Assembly: GCF_019670005.1 (NCBI RefSeq)
Contig: NZ_AP019785.1
Coordinates: 1 to 64,000, forward strand
Reading direction: 5' to 3'
Source: Methylomagnum ishizawai
Lineage (GTDB): Bacteria; Pseudomonadota; Gammaproteobacteria; Methylococcales; Methylococcaceae
Length of the DNA stretch: 64,000 nt
The notes beneath the pieces are model-generated. The model was not told the origin of the DNA and did not search any database. It saw only the letters and a list, made by a program, of their open reading frames with translations. Shown here piece by piece: positions 16,012 to 25,002 of the stretch (its first letter is position 1; the number at the start of each line of letters is the position of its first letter). Position numbers and translations under genes: made by a program.

Positions 16012-17409
16012 TCAGCCGCCCCCGTCGCGCCCCGCCTCCCTGGCGAGGTTGCGTTGGAAGATGGCCTCGTAGATGGGCAGGTCGTGCAGCCAATCGGCGA
16101 TCATCAGCGCGGTGAAGGAGGCCGTGAGCAAAGGCAGGATCAAGGCGTAGTTGCCGGTCATCTCGATCATCAACACCACGCCGGTCAGGGGGGCCCGGAC
16201 GCTCCCCGTGAAAAAGGACGCCATCCCCACCACGGCGAACACATAGGGTTCGACCGGCAGCGTCGGTGCCCATTGGGCCACGGCTTGGCCCGCTTCCAAG
16301 CCCACCAGCGCGCCCAACACCAGGATCGGGGCGAAGATGCCCCCGGCGGCCCCCGTGGCGTAGCTGCCGATGGTCAGTGCGAAACGGATCAGGAAATAGA
16401 ACAGGATGGCCTCCGGGGCCAAGGGATGGCCATCGATGACCCGGCCAGCGAAGGACTGTCCGCCGCCCAGCACTTCGGGGGCCAGCCAACCGCATCCGCC
16501 CAGCGCCGCGCCCCAGAGCGGCCACCACCCCCGCCGCCAACCCGTGGTCCAAGGCCCGATCCGCTGCGCCGCGAGCAGGCTGCGATTGAAGACCACGCCC
16601 AGGAGGCCACAGGCCGCGCCCAAAGGAACGAAGGCCGGCAACAATTCCAGGGCGGGCGTGGACACCGGGGGCAGGCGGAATACCGGATAGTCGCCCAGGA
16701 AGGCGCGGCACACCATGTCGGCCACCAGGCAGGCGACCGCCGCGGTGAAAAACTCCAGCGAGGCGAACCGGCCTTGCAATTCCTCGAGCACGAACACCAA
16801 TCCCGACAAGGGCGCGTTGAAGGCCGCCGACAGTCCCGCTCCCCCGCCGGCCGCGACCAGGATCCTTAGCCTATCCCGGTCCGGGGCGTTCTTGGCGCAA
16901 CAATCCCCCAGGGCCTGCCCGACCGCGCCGCCCATCTGCACCGTGGGACCTTCGCGCCCCAGGGCCATGCCGCCGCCGATGCCGATGACGCCGCCGACGA
17001 ACTTGACCGCCAGCACCCGCGCCCAGGGAAAGGGGCGGCAGCCCTGGAGGACCGCCTTCAGGTGGGGGATGCCGCTGCCGGACGCTTCCGGGGCGTAGCG
17101 CCTTACCAGCCAGACGGCGGCGAACACGCAGATGCCCGAAACGGCCATCGGTATGCACATCCCCGCCCCACCGAACTGGCGGGACCATTGGAACAACTGG
17201 TTCCGCAGCGACTCGGCGGCGTCCAGGGAGAGGTGGAATCCGACCGCGAGCAATCCCGAGAGGGCTCCCAGCAGCACCGCCCACGGCAACAGGCGATGGC
17301 GCTCCCGGTTGAACAGGGCGAAGCGCACGTGTTCGCGGGCGAGTTCATCGGGAATGGTTGCCGGGGCCGGCCTCCCCATGCGTTTGCGTCGCTCCGCGGC
17401 TTTATTCAT
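16012..17409 (-). CDS. ClC family chloride/proton exchanger
   Basis: 465 residues. Selectivity motifs are clear: GSGIPHLKAV (about 105-115), GREGPTVQMGGAVGQ with the gating Glu (about 150), and the C-terminal GIFAPILVLGALVG. The inner proton glutamate is also kept (VLEELQGRF, equivalent to Glu203 of ClC-ec1), which argues for 2Cl-/H+ exchange, not a channel. Helical hydrophobic segments fill the protein, and no CBS domains follow. The exchanger supports acid resistance and charge balance. It lies beside a cation:proton antiporter. Confidence 0.93.
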   Translation of the reverse strand: MNKAAERRKRMGRPAPATIPDELAREHVRFALFNRERHRLLPWAVLLGALSGLLAVGFHLSLDAAESLRNQLFQWSRQFGGAGMCIPMAVSGICVFAAVWLVRRYAPEASGSGIPHLKAVLQGCRPFPWARVLAVKFVGGVIGIGGGMALGREGPTVQMGGAVGQALGDCCAKNAPDRDRLRILVAAGGGAGLSAAFNAPLSGLVFVLEELQGRFASLEFFTAAVACLVADMVCRAFLGDYPVFRLPPVSTPALELLPAFVPLGAACGLLGVVFNRSLLAAQRIGPWTTGWRRGWWPLWGAALGGCGWLAPEVLGGGQSFAGRVIDGHPLAPEAILFYFLIRFALTIGSYATGAAGGIFAPILVLGALVGLEAGQAVAQWAPTLPVEPYVFAVVGMASFFTGSVRAPLTGVVLMIEMTGNYALILPLLTASFTALMIADWLHDLPIYEAIFQRNLAREAGRDGGG

Positions 17410-17536
17410 GGCGGGCGGGATCGGGCGTTCTGGATAAGGTGATCATGGCCAGTCCTTCCTGGTTCGTTATCGGAAAACCCAAGCGGCCGGGATCGGGGTC
17501 GCGGCATGGAAAGGCCCGGGCATGGTTCATCGCTGG

Positions 17537-17866
17537 CTAGGTTACTCCCTCCCGCGCGCGCTTGACGATATCCTTGCCGAGGCCGAGTTCGCGGGCGATA
17601 CGCCGGTAGGAATAGCCCTTGGCGGCCATCTCCATGACCTTGGGCGCTTGAAGTTCGTTGAACGCACCGGCTTCCGAAAATATACGCCGATATTCGCCGC
17701 CGGAAGCCCGCCGGTCGGAATCGAGCCTCTTGCCATGGAATACGAAGGCCGAAAAATCCGGGCACGCCAGCCCGGACGCGCATACCGCCCGGTTGTGGCA
17801 GTGATCGCAGGATACCGGCTCCGCCTGCGCGTCGTGATCGAGACGATGTGCGTCAGGGAGGACCAA
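17537..17866 (-). CDS. Small Cys-motif and helix-turn-helix protein, function unknown
   Basis: 109 residues if started at TTG 17866. The first half has a Cys/His pattern (SCDHCHNRAVCASGLACPDF) that could bind metal. The last 35 residues form a helix-turn-helix (APKVMEMAAKGYSYRRIARE, then LGLGKDIVKRAREG) like those of resolvase- or SpoVT-type DNA-binding domains. The start codon is uncertain: upstream of it another frame (AFRTLLSAFREAGLTAKGS) also looks protein-like, so a frameshift is possible. It may be a small regulator or a mobile-element accessory. Confidence 0.5.
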   Translation of the reverse strand: MVLPDAHRLDHDAQAEPVSCDHCHNRAVCASGLACPDFSAFVFHGKRLDSDRRASGGEYRRIFSEAGAFNELQAPKVMEMAAKGYSYRRIARELGLGKDIVKRAREGVT

Positions 17867-18016
17867 GCCGCCATGGAACCCTTGGCCGTGAGCCCGGCCT
17901 CCCGGAAGGCCGAGAGGAGGGTTCGGAAGGCTTGACTTGAAGGATCAACCACCGCCTTTAAGGCTGGGGATTCCATCTTGAGCCCCGGACAAGTGGGGTA
18001 TTCGCCCATGTATGGT

Positions 18017-21000
18017 TCACGGGGCCACATCGCGTCCCTCGAACCAACGGTACAAGGCGGGCAACACCACCAAGGTCAACAGCGTGGATGAAATCAGCCC
18101 GCCGATCACCACGATGGCGAGGGGGCGCTGGACCTCCGACCCCGGCCCGGTGGAGAACAGGAACGGGATCAGGCTCAGCATGGCGACGGTCGCGGTCATC
18201 ATCACGGGCCGGAACCGCTGCTTGCAGCCTTCGGCCACGGCCTGCCGGGATTCCACGCCCTGGCTTCGCAGGCTGCGGATGTAGGACACCAGCACAACCC
18301 CGTTCAGCACCGCGATGCCCCACAGGGTGATGAAACCCACCGAGGCGGGCACCGAGACATATTCCCCCGAGAGGAACAACGAGAAGATGCCGCCCATGGA
18401 CGCGAACGGCAATACCAGGATGATGAGCGCCGCGAACCGCAGGGAGCCGAACAGCAGGAATAGCAGGAAGAAGATCGCGCCGATGGTGATGGGGACGATG
18501 AGCTTCAGCCGGTTCATGGCCCGTTCCAGGTTCTCGTATTGCCCGCCCCATTTCAGGAAATAGCCGGGCGGCAGCTTCACCTTCTCGCCCACCGCCTCCT
18601 GCAACTCGGCGACATAGCCGCCCAGGTCGCGGCCCTGGACGTTGGCCCCGATGACGATGCGGCGCTTCGCCATTTCCCGGCTGATCTGGGCGGGGCCATC
18701 CACCTCCTTGACGGTCGCCAGGTCGTCCAGCCGGATCAGGGCGCCATTGGGCGATTGCAGGAGGATCTCATCGATGGACTCCTGGCTGTCCCGGAAGCCC
18801 TTCGGGAACCGCACCACCGCGGAAAAGCGCCGCTCCCCCTCGAAAATGTCGGTGGCCACCCGCCCACCGATGGCGGTTTCGATGATGTCGTTGATATCGG
18901 CCACGTTGATGCCATGGCGGGCGATGGCGCGGCGGTCGATATCGATGGTCAGGGTGTCCTGGCCGCTGAGCCGTTCCACCCGGATATCGGTGGTGCCCTT
19001 CACGGTGTTGAGGACCTTGATGATCTCGTCGGCGGTGCGCTTGAGTTCGTGGAGGTCGTCGCCGAACAGCTTGATGGCGATATCCGAGCGCACACCGGTC
19101 ACCATCTCGTCCACCTTGTCTGAAATCGGCTGGGCCATGACCACTTGCACGCCCGGCAGCACGCTCAATTTTTCCCGGAGCTTTTCCATGATGGTGTCCT
19201 GGGTCCAGCCTTCGGGCAGTTGGTCCCGTGGCTTGATCGTCAGGATCGGCGTGGACTCGTTCTCCGGCTGGGTGTCGGTGGGATTGTCGGCGCGGCCCAG
19301 CTGGGACACGGCCATGGCGACGCCGGGCACCTCCATCACCATCCGCATGGCCTCGGTTTCCATGCGGATGGATTCGTCCAGCGAGATGTTGGGCACCCGG
19401 TTGATGCCGGTCACGATGGTGCCTTCCTTCATCTCGGGGATGAACGAGGTGCCGAGGAACGGCACCAGGGCGAGGCTCAGCGCCAGGGTCGCGACGGCGG
19501 CCAACACCACCTTGACCGGGTTGTCGAGGGCGAAATTCAACAGGGCTAGATAGGGTCGCTTCATCAGCGCGATGACGCGGGTGTCGTGCTCGGAGCCGCC
19601 TTTCAGCGCATAGGCGCACAGCACCGGCGAGAGCGTCAGCGAAAAGATCAGCGAAATGAACAAGGCGATGGCGATGGTGTAGGCCAGGGGCGCGAACAGC
19701 TTGCCCTCGATGCCTTCCAGGGTCATCAACGGCAGGAACACCAGGCAGATGATCCCGACGCCGAACAGCACCGGAACGGCGACTTCGGTCGCGGCAAGCA
19801 GAACCGTCAAATGGCGGTCGCGGGGATGATCCGCCGCCTCGCTGAGGTGGTGGAAGGCGTTCTCGACCACCACCACCGAGCCGTCCACCATGATGCCGAT
19901 GGCGATGGCCAGCCCGCCCAAGGACATGAGGTTGGCCGAGATGCCGAAGTGGTTCATCGCCATGAACGTGCAGAGCGGCGTGACGATCAGGGTCGCCACC
20001 ACGATCAGGCTGGAGCGTATATCCCCGAGGTACAGGAACAGCACAATGATCACCAGGGCGATGCCTTCCATCAGCACCTTGCCCACCGTGTGGATGGCCG
20101 CGTCCACCAACAGGGAGCGGTCGTAATAGGGCACGATCCTGAGCCCGTCCGGCAACATCCCCCGCTCGTTGATTTCCTGGACCCGCGCCTTGATATCGCC
20201 GACCACCCGCTTGGCGTTGCCGCCCCGCATCATCATCACGATGCCCCCGGTGGATTCCGTCACGCCGTTCTTGATGACCGCCCCGGAGCGGACTGCGGCG
20301 CCGATGCGCACCTCGGCCACGTCATGGATGAAGACCGGCGTACCGTTGACCTCCTTGAGCATGATGTCCTCGATATCCTCCACCCCCTCGATCAGGCCGA
20401 CACCCCGGATCAGGGATTGCCGGGCGTAGCGGGGCAGCTTGCCGCCGCCGCTGTTGGCGTTGTTGAGGGCCAGGGCCGTATAAACGTCCTTGAGCGTCAG
20501 GCCGTAATGGCGCAGCCGGTCGGGGTTGGGAAACACCTGGTACTGGCGCTCGTAGCCGCCGATGGAGTTGATTTCGGCCACGCCCGGAATACCCCGCAGC
20601 AGGGGCCGCACCACCCAATCCTGGAGGGTGCGCCGGGCGGTCAGTTCCTCCACGCCCAGCGCCCGGTCGCCATCGTCGGGGCGTTCGAGGGTGTACTGGT
20701 AGACCTCGCCCAGCCCCGAGGACACCGGCCCGAGGACGGGCGTCACGCCTTCCGGCAAATTGCTGGCGGCCTCGATCATCCGCTCCAAGACCAATTGCCG
20801 GGCGAAGTACACGTCGGTTTCGTCCGTGAACACCAGGACGATCTGCGAGAGGGCGTTGCGGTTCACCGAGCGCATTTCCACCAATCCCGGCAGGCCGGTC
20901 ATGGCGATTTCCAGGGGCACGGTCACGAAGCGCTCCACCTCCTCCGGGGAACGCCCCGGCGCCTTTGCCGCCACCTGCACCTGGACGTTGGTCACATCGG

Positions 21001-21115
21001 GGAAGGCGTCCACCGACAATTGGCGCATGGCCGAGATCCCGGCGGCCAAGAGCGCCAGGGCGATGACCAGCACGATCAGCCGTTGCTTGAGGGCGACGCG
21101 GATCAGGTTTTCCAT
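18017..21115 (-). CDS. CzcA/CusA-type heavy-metal RND efflux transporter
   Basis: 1032 residues, the usual length. The start MENLIRVALKQRLIVLVIAL matches HME-RND pumps. The signature in TM4 is GLAIAIGIMVDGSVVVVENA; it is neither the classic Zn (DFGIIVDGAV) nor Cu (AIGAMVDAAI) version, so the metal is not predicted. The periplasmic porter domains and the final TM block (GIAVLNGVVLVSYIRSLRSQ) are complete. It would act in the inner membrane with an adaptor and outer membrane channel, but neither partner gene is here. It follows a TctD/TctE-like two-component pair on the same strand. Confidence 0.92.
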   Translation of the reverse strand: MENLIRVALKQRLIVLVIALALLAAGISAMRQLSVDAFPDVTNVQVQVAAKAPGRSPEEVERFVTVPLEIAMTGLPGLVEMRSVNRNALSQIVLVFTDETDVYFARQLVLERMIEAASNLPEGVTPVLGPVSSGLGEVYQYTLERPDDGDRALGVEELTARRTLQDWVVRPLLRGIPGVAEINSIGGYERQYQVFPNPDRLRHYGLTLKDVYTALALNNANSGGGKLPRYARQSLIRGVGLIEGVEDIEDIMLKEVNGTPVFIHDVAEVRIGAAVRSGAVIKNGVTESTGGIVMMMRGGNAKRVVGDIKARVQEINERGMLPDGLRIVPYYDRSLLVDAAIHTVGKVLMEGIALVIIVLFLYLGDIRSSLIVVATLIVTPLCTFMAMNHFGISANLMSLGGLAIAIGIMVDGSVVVVENAFHHLSEAADHPRDRHLTVLLAATEVAVPVLFGVGIICLVFLPLMTLEGIEGKLFAPLAYTIAIALFISLIFSLTLSPVLCAYALKGGSEHDTRVIALMKRPYLALLNFALDNPVKVVLAAVATLALSLALVPFLGTSFIPEMKEGTIVTGINRVPNISLDESIRMETEAMRMVMEVPGVAMAVSQLGRADNPTDTQPENESTPILTIKPRDQLPEGWTQDTIMEKLREKLSVLPGVQVVMAQPISDKVDEMVTGVRSDIAIKLFGDDLHELKRTADEIIKVLNTVKGTTDIRVERLSGQDTLTIDIDRRAIARHGINVADINDIIETAIGGRVATDIFEGERRFSAVVRFPKGFRDSQESIDEILLQSPNGALIRLDDLATVKEVDGPAQISREMAKRRIVIGANVQGRDLGGYVAELQEAVGEKVKLPPGYFLKWGGQYENLERAMNRLKLIVPITIGAIFFLLFLLFGSLRFAALIILVLPFASMGGIFSLFLSGEYVSVPASVGFITLWGIAVLNGVVLVSYIRSLRSQGVESRQAVAEGCKQRFRPVMMTATVAMLSLIPFLFSTGPGSEVQRPLAIVVIGGLISSTLLTLVVLPALYRWFEGRDVAP

Positions 21116-21325
21116 GGCGGGCTATTCCGGTTCCTTGCGGATGGGCAGGTTTCCATCTCCATACGCACGGTCACGGCGGGAGGCAAGGGAGAATGGCAGT
21201 AATGATCCGGGGGTCAATCTGGAAAGGTTCATGGTGGCAAGTGTCGATGACGGGCATCCAGTTTATGCCGCCAAGCTTTCATGAACCTTTCGATACCCCC
21301 GACGGAGGCGTGGAGGCTTCCGGAC

Positions 21326-22714
21326 CTATCCTCCGGTTTCCAGATCGAAAGCGACCTCGAAACGGGTTCCCCGGAGATGGGGACCGGTTCCGATGTCGAT
21401 CCGCGCCGCATGGAGCTCGGCGATTTCCCTGACGATGGCGAGCCCCAGCCCGCAACCCTCGCCGGGACTGCCCGGGATGCGGTAGAAGCGCTCGAACACC
21501 CGTTCGCGTTCCGCGTCGGGAATCCCCGGCCCACCGTCCTCCACCGCGAGAGAGGGCGATGGCCCGTTCCCGACCGAGACCACGATCCGCCCCCGTTCCG
21601 GGCCATAGCAAACGGCGTTGTCGATCAGGTTGTTCAGCAATTCCCGCAACAAGGTGCGATCGCCCTGGACGACCGGCGCGGACCCTTCCGGTTCGTCGAA
21701 TTCCAGGTCCATCCCCAGGTCCAGCACCTTGGGCACCCAGTCCATGCAGGTTTCCCGCGCCAGTTGGCGGAGGTCGACCGGCGCGAAGGGATGGGTGGCG
21801 TCCATGCTGGGCTCGGAGCGGGCGAGGACCAGCAACTGCGTGGTGAGGTGGGAGGCCCGGTCGGCGGAATTCTTGATCTGCCCGAGGGCGGGCCGCATAT
21901 CCTCCAGGCCGTCGGCGCGCAAGGCCCGCTCGGCCTGGACCTTGAGCCCCGCCAGGGGGGTGCGCAATTGGTGGGCGGCGTTCTCGATGAACCGCCGCTG
22001 GGCGGCCATCGCCTCGGCCAGTTGCCGCAACAACTCGTTGATGGTGCGGGTCAGGGAGCGCACCTCCAGGGGGACCCCGGAATCCGGGATGGGGCTCAAT
22101 TCCCGGGGCGAACGGCGGGCGATCATGCCGGCCAGGTCGCGCAGGGGCTTGAGTCCCCGGTTGATGCCGGTCCAAAAGTGCAGGCCGGTGACGAGGACCA
22201 GCAGCACCTGGGGCAGGGCCACGGCCAGGAGGATTTCCTTCATCATGCTCTGCCGCTTGCGCAGGGTCTCGGCCACGGAGATCAAGGCTTCGCCGGAAGC
22301 CTCCGTCGGTTCCGTCACCACGGACACGACCCTGACCGGCTTGCCCTGGAACTCGCCGTCGGAAAAATACGGCTGCGTCTTGTCCAGGGTGTCGAACTTG
22401 GGGCTGGGGAGTCCCTTGTCGCCCGCCATGAAGCCCGTCGCCTCGGATTCCACCTTGAAGAAGGTCTTGTCGGTATCGTCCCAGCGGAACACCTCCACCG
22501 CGATGGGCGGCAGTTCGAATGTGACCTTGTCCTTGTAGGCCTTGACCTCCTGCGCCAGGGAGCGGGCGGAATCCAACAGCCAGCGGTCATAGGCCTGGTT
22601 GGCGTAGTGCAGGGCCACGAAATAGGACACGGCGGTATCCAGGACGACCACCAGGGTCAAGGGCAGTGTCAGCCGTAGCAGCAACTGCTTCCTGAGGCTT
22701 TGCGGCTTACGCAT
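21326..22714 (-). CDS. TctE/QseC-like sensor histidine kinase
   Basis: 462 residues from ATG 22714, which overlaps the stop of the regulator gene. TM1 is about 10-35 and TM2 about 165-185. The periplasmic part (YDRWLLDSARSLAQEVKAYK, then FELPPIAVEVFRWDD and FSDGEFQGKPVRVVSV) resembles the 2CSK_N sensor of TctE kinases. A HAMP-like linker precedes the H-box FIENAAHQLRTPLAGLKVQ with the phospho-His. The N-box NNLIDNAVCYGP and G-boxes VEDGGPGIP and GCGLGLAIV are intact. TctE homologues respond to tricarboxylates; here the RND gene downstream hints at metal or envelope stress instead. Confidence 0.92.
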   Translation of the reverse strand: MRKPQSLRKQLLLRLTLPLTLVVVLDTAVSYFVALHYANQAYDRWLLDSARSLAQEVKAYKDKVTFELPPIAVEVFRWDDTDKTFFKVESEATGFMAGDKGLPSPKFDTLDKTQPYFSDGEFQGKPVRVVSVVTEPTEASGEALISVAETLRKRQSMMKEILLAVALPQVLLVLVTGLHFWTGINRGLKPLRDLAGMIARRSPRELSPIPDSGVPLEVRSLTRTINELLRQLAEAMAAQRRFIENAAHQLRTPLAGLKVQAERALRADGLEDMRPALGQIKNSADRASHLTTQLLVLARSEPSMDATHPFAPVDLRQLARETCMDWVPKVLDLGMDLEFDEPEGSAPVVQGDRTLLRELLNNLIDNAVCYGPERGRIVVSVGNGPSPSLAVEDGGPGIPDAERERVFERFYRIPGSPGEGCGLGLAIVREIAELHAARIDIGTGPHLRGTRFEVAFDLETGG

Positions 22715-23381
22715 CCCCGTCCTTCTCCAACAAATAGCCCAGCCCGCGCAGGGTCCTGATGTTGATCCCCAGGGGGTCGAGGCGTTTGCGCAGGCGGTGC
22801 ACATAGACCTCGATGGCGTTGTCCGCCAGTTCCTCCTGCCGCACGGCCAGGCGTTGGGCAATCCGGTCCTTGCTCACCACCCGGCCCGCCTGCAACAACA
22901 GGGCCTCCAACACGCCGTACTCGCGGGAGGGGAGCAACATCGGCTCGCCATCCACCGAGACCCGATGGCTGGCGGTGTCCAGCGCCAAACGGCCAAAGGC
23001 GATCTCGTGGTTGAAACCCCCATGGCTGCGGCGGATCAGCGCCCGGACCCGCGCCTCCAGTTCGCGGAGTTCGAAAGGCTTGACCATGTAGTCGTCCGCG
23101 CCCGCTTCGAGTCCGCCGACACGGTCGTTGATGCCGTCCCGCGCGGTCAGGATCAACACGGGGGTCGGGCACTTCCTGGCCCGGAGCGCCCGCAACACCT
23201 CGCGCCCGTCCCCGTCGGGCAACCCCAGGTCGAGGATGACCACGTCGAAGGCCTGGGTGCGCAGGGCGCTGTCGGCATAGGAAGAGGTTGCCGCCAGGGT
23301 GAGGTCGAAGCCGGACTGGGCGAGGCTGTGCGAAAGCCCGTCCGCCAGGGTGGCGTCGTCCTCCACCAATAGGATTCTCAT
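22707..23381 (-). CDS. OmpR-family response regulator (TctD/QseB-like)
   Basis: 224 residues from ATG 23381 (MRILLVEDDATLADGLSHSL) with GGAG before it. The receiver domain has the acidic pair EDD at 7-9, phospho-Asp in VVILDLGLPDGDG (about 51) and Lys in MVKPFELRELEAR (about 102). The winged-helix C-terminal domain shows LPSREYGVLEALLLQAGRVV and ELADNAIEVYVHRLRKRLDP. It overlaps the kinase gene by 8 bases (ATGCGTAA), so the pair is translationally coupled. A likely target is the RND gene downstream. Confidence 0.93.
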   Translation of the reverse strand: MRILLVEDDATLADGLSHSLAQSGFDLTLAATSSYADSALRTQAFDVVILDLGLPDGDGREVLRALRARKCPTPVLILTARDGINDRVGGLEAGADDYMVKPFELRELEARVRALIRRSHGGFNHEIAFGRLALDTASHRVSVDGEPMLLPSREYGVLEALLLQAGRVVSKDRIAQRLAVRQEELADNAIEVYVHRLRKRLDPLGINIRTLRGLGYLLEKDGDA

Positions 23382-23664
23382 CGATTTTCTCCGCCGTGGC
23401 CGTGAAAGGTTGGTGAAAGGTTTCGATCCTAAAATGGTTGACCGCATCGCCATGGCTTTACAAAAGCGCCTTGAGAATAGGCGGATACGGGCATTGCATG
23501 CCGGATTTTGCAGGGTGGGGGGTGGATCCGGCAATGGACGGTAAACGGTTCTGCCCTAACTATCGCGGCGTCGCCCAATGGCCAGGCTTGGAAAAGGGCG
23601 GAATGATGGATATCGTGCGGCGCGGATCGGAAAACGCCCGCGCCAGCGGGCAAGGGCCAAGGCT

Positions 23665-24954
23665 ATGAACTTCCAAGCGAATCAGACACTCACGCGCAAC
23701 ATCCCACTGGATTTTTTCCGGGGCGTGGCCCTCTTGATCATTTTCATCAACCACGTCCCCGGCAACGAACTGCTGCTCTATACGCCCTCCCGCTTCGGCC
23801 TGAGCGATGCCGCCGAGATCTTCGTCTTCCTGTCGGGATACGCGGCGGCCCTGGCCTATGGCAAAAGCTTCGAGTCCCGCGGGCTGGGCTTGGGCAGCCT
23901 CGGCGTGTTGTACCGATGCGTCCAAATCTATGCCGCCCACCTGGGCATCTTTTTCCTGTTGGCCGCACTCTGCGTGCTGGGCAACTCCGCCTTCGGGTCA
24001 CCGGACTACATCGACCGGCTCAATATCCGTTTCTTCTTCGACCACACTGAGGAAGCCCTGCTGGGATTGATCAGCCTGCGCTATGTGCCGAATTATTTCG
24101 ACATCCTGCCCATGTATCTGGTGGTCATGCTGTGGATTCCGGTGGTATGGGCGCTGTCCAGGGTCGGGGTCTGGCTGGCCCTGGCCTTCCCGGTGGCGCT
24201 CTATCTCGCCATGCCGGTGTTCGATCTGGAATTCCCAGCCGAGATGCATGGCGACCGGCCCTGGTTCTTCAATCCGTTCGGGTGGCAATTGATCTTCTTC
24301 ACCGGGTTCGCCTTCGGGCGAGGCTGGCTCGAGGCCCCGGCCCCCAAGCCCTGGCTGCTCGCCCTCTGCGGCGTGTTCATCCTCGCTTCCCTGCCGTTCG
24401 GCCCCGAACCGGCCCTGCGGCCCACCGGGTGGCTGATGCGGCTGCACGCCGACTTGCGCCCTTGGCTGGACAAGACCCGGTTCGGCCTCCTGCGCTGGGT
24501 GCATTTCCTCGCCCTGGCCTATGTGGCGACGAGCCTGCTCAAGGATCACGGCCATTGGCTGGCGGGCCGCGCGGCCCGGCCCATCGTCCGCATGGGCGGC
24601 CAGTCCTTGCCGGTCTTCGCCGTCGGCATGGCCTTGTCCTACATCGGCGGGATGGTGTTCGACCGGTTCGGCCACGGCTTCCTGGGCCTGTCGCTGGTCA
24701 ATATCGGCGGCTGCGCGGTGTTGATGGCCAGCGCGGGGCTGATGGCTTGGCTCAAGTCCCGGCCTTGGCGGGTTACAACCGCCGCCGCGCCACCCAGGCT
24801 CCAACTAACCGTCAACGATCCGCGCGTCCCCCCGGACGGGCCCCGGCCCATCCTCCTGACGGCGAGGACGGAAAACCCCCTGGCGTTCCAGCCCGTCCCC
24901 AGGGCGGTCCCGGCGCGGCGGACCGGACACATCCGGGAGCGTGGGTTCGGTTGA
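23665..24954 (+). CDS. opgC: OpgC-domain membrane acyltransferase
   Basis: 429 residues. The start RNIPLDFFRGVALLIIFINH with the FxRG-type first helix and catalytic-type His is the OpgC/acyltransferase-3 hallmark. About ten membrane helices follow (IFVFLSGYAAALAYGKSF, NYFDILPMYLVVMLWIPVVW). OpgC adds succinyl groups to osmoregulated periplasmic glucans. No opgG/opgH is in the window. The last 60 residues are Pro/Arg-rich and may be cytoplasmic. The gene is divergent from the response regulator; GH144-like and GH39 hydrolases follow 2-4 kb downstream, pointing to a glycan-related region. Confidence 0.85.
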   Translation: MNFQANQTLTRNIPLDFFRGVALLIIFINHVPGNELLLYTPSRFGLSDAAEIFVFLSGYAAALAYGKSFESRGLGLGSLGVLYRCVQIYAAHLGIFFLLAALCVLGNSAFGSPDYIDRLNIRFFFDHTEEALLGLISLRYVPNYFDILPMYLVVMLWIPVVWALSRVGVWLALAFPVALYLAMPVFDLEFPAEMHGDRPWFFNPFGWQLIFFTGFAFGRGWLEAPAPKPWLLALCGVFILASLPFGPEPALRPTGWLMRLHADLRPWLDKTRFGLLRWVHFLALAYVATSLLKDHGHWLAGRAARPIVRMGGQSLPVFAVGMALSYIGGMVFDRFGHGFLGLSLVNIGGCAVLMASAGLMAWLKSRPWRVTTAAAPPRLQLTVNDPRVPPDGPRPILLTARTENPLAFQPVPRAVPARRTGHIRERGFG

Positions 24955-25002
24955 ATCCCCCCCGCGCTTGGTCCACCATGGACCGTTTCAAGGAGCAAGG
25001 TC

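Noticed and set aside
21121-21200. Remnant of an RND adaptor C-terminus (LPIRKEPE) before the pump gene
   Set aside because: The short peptide does not match adaptor C-termini convincingly; could be chance.
19586-21202. A long plus-strand frame over the RND gene
   Set aside because: His/Gln/Asp-rich antisense product typical of shadow frames in high-GC genes.
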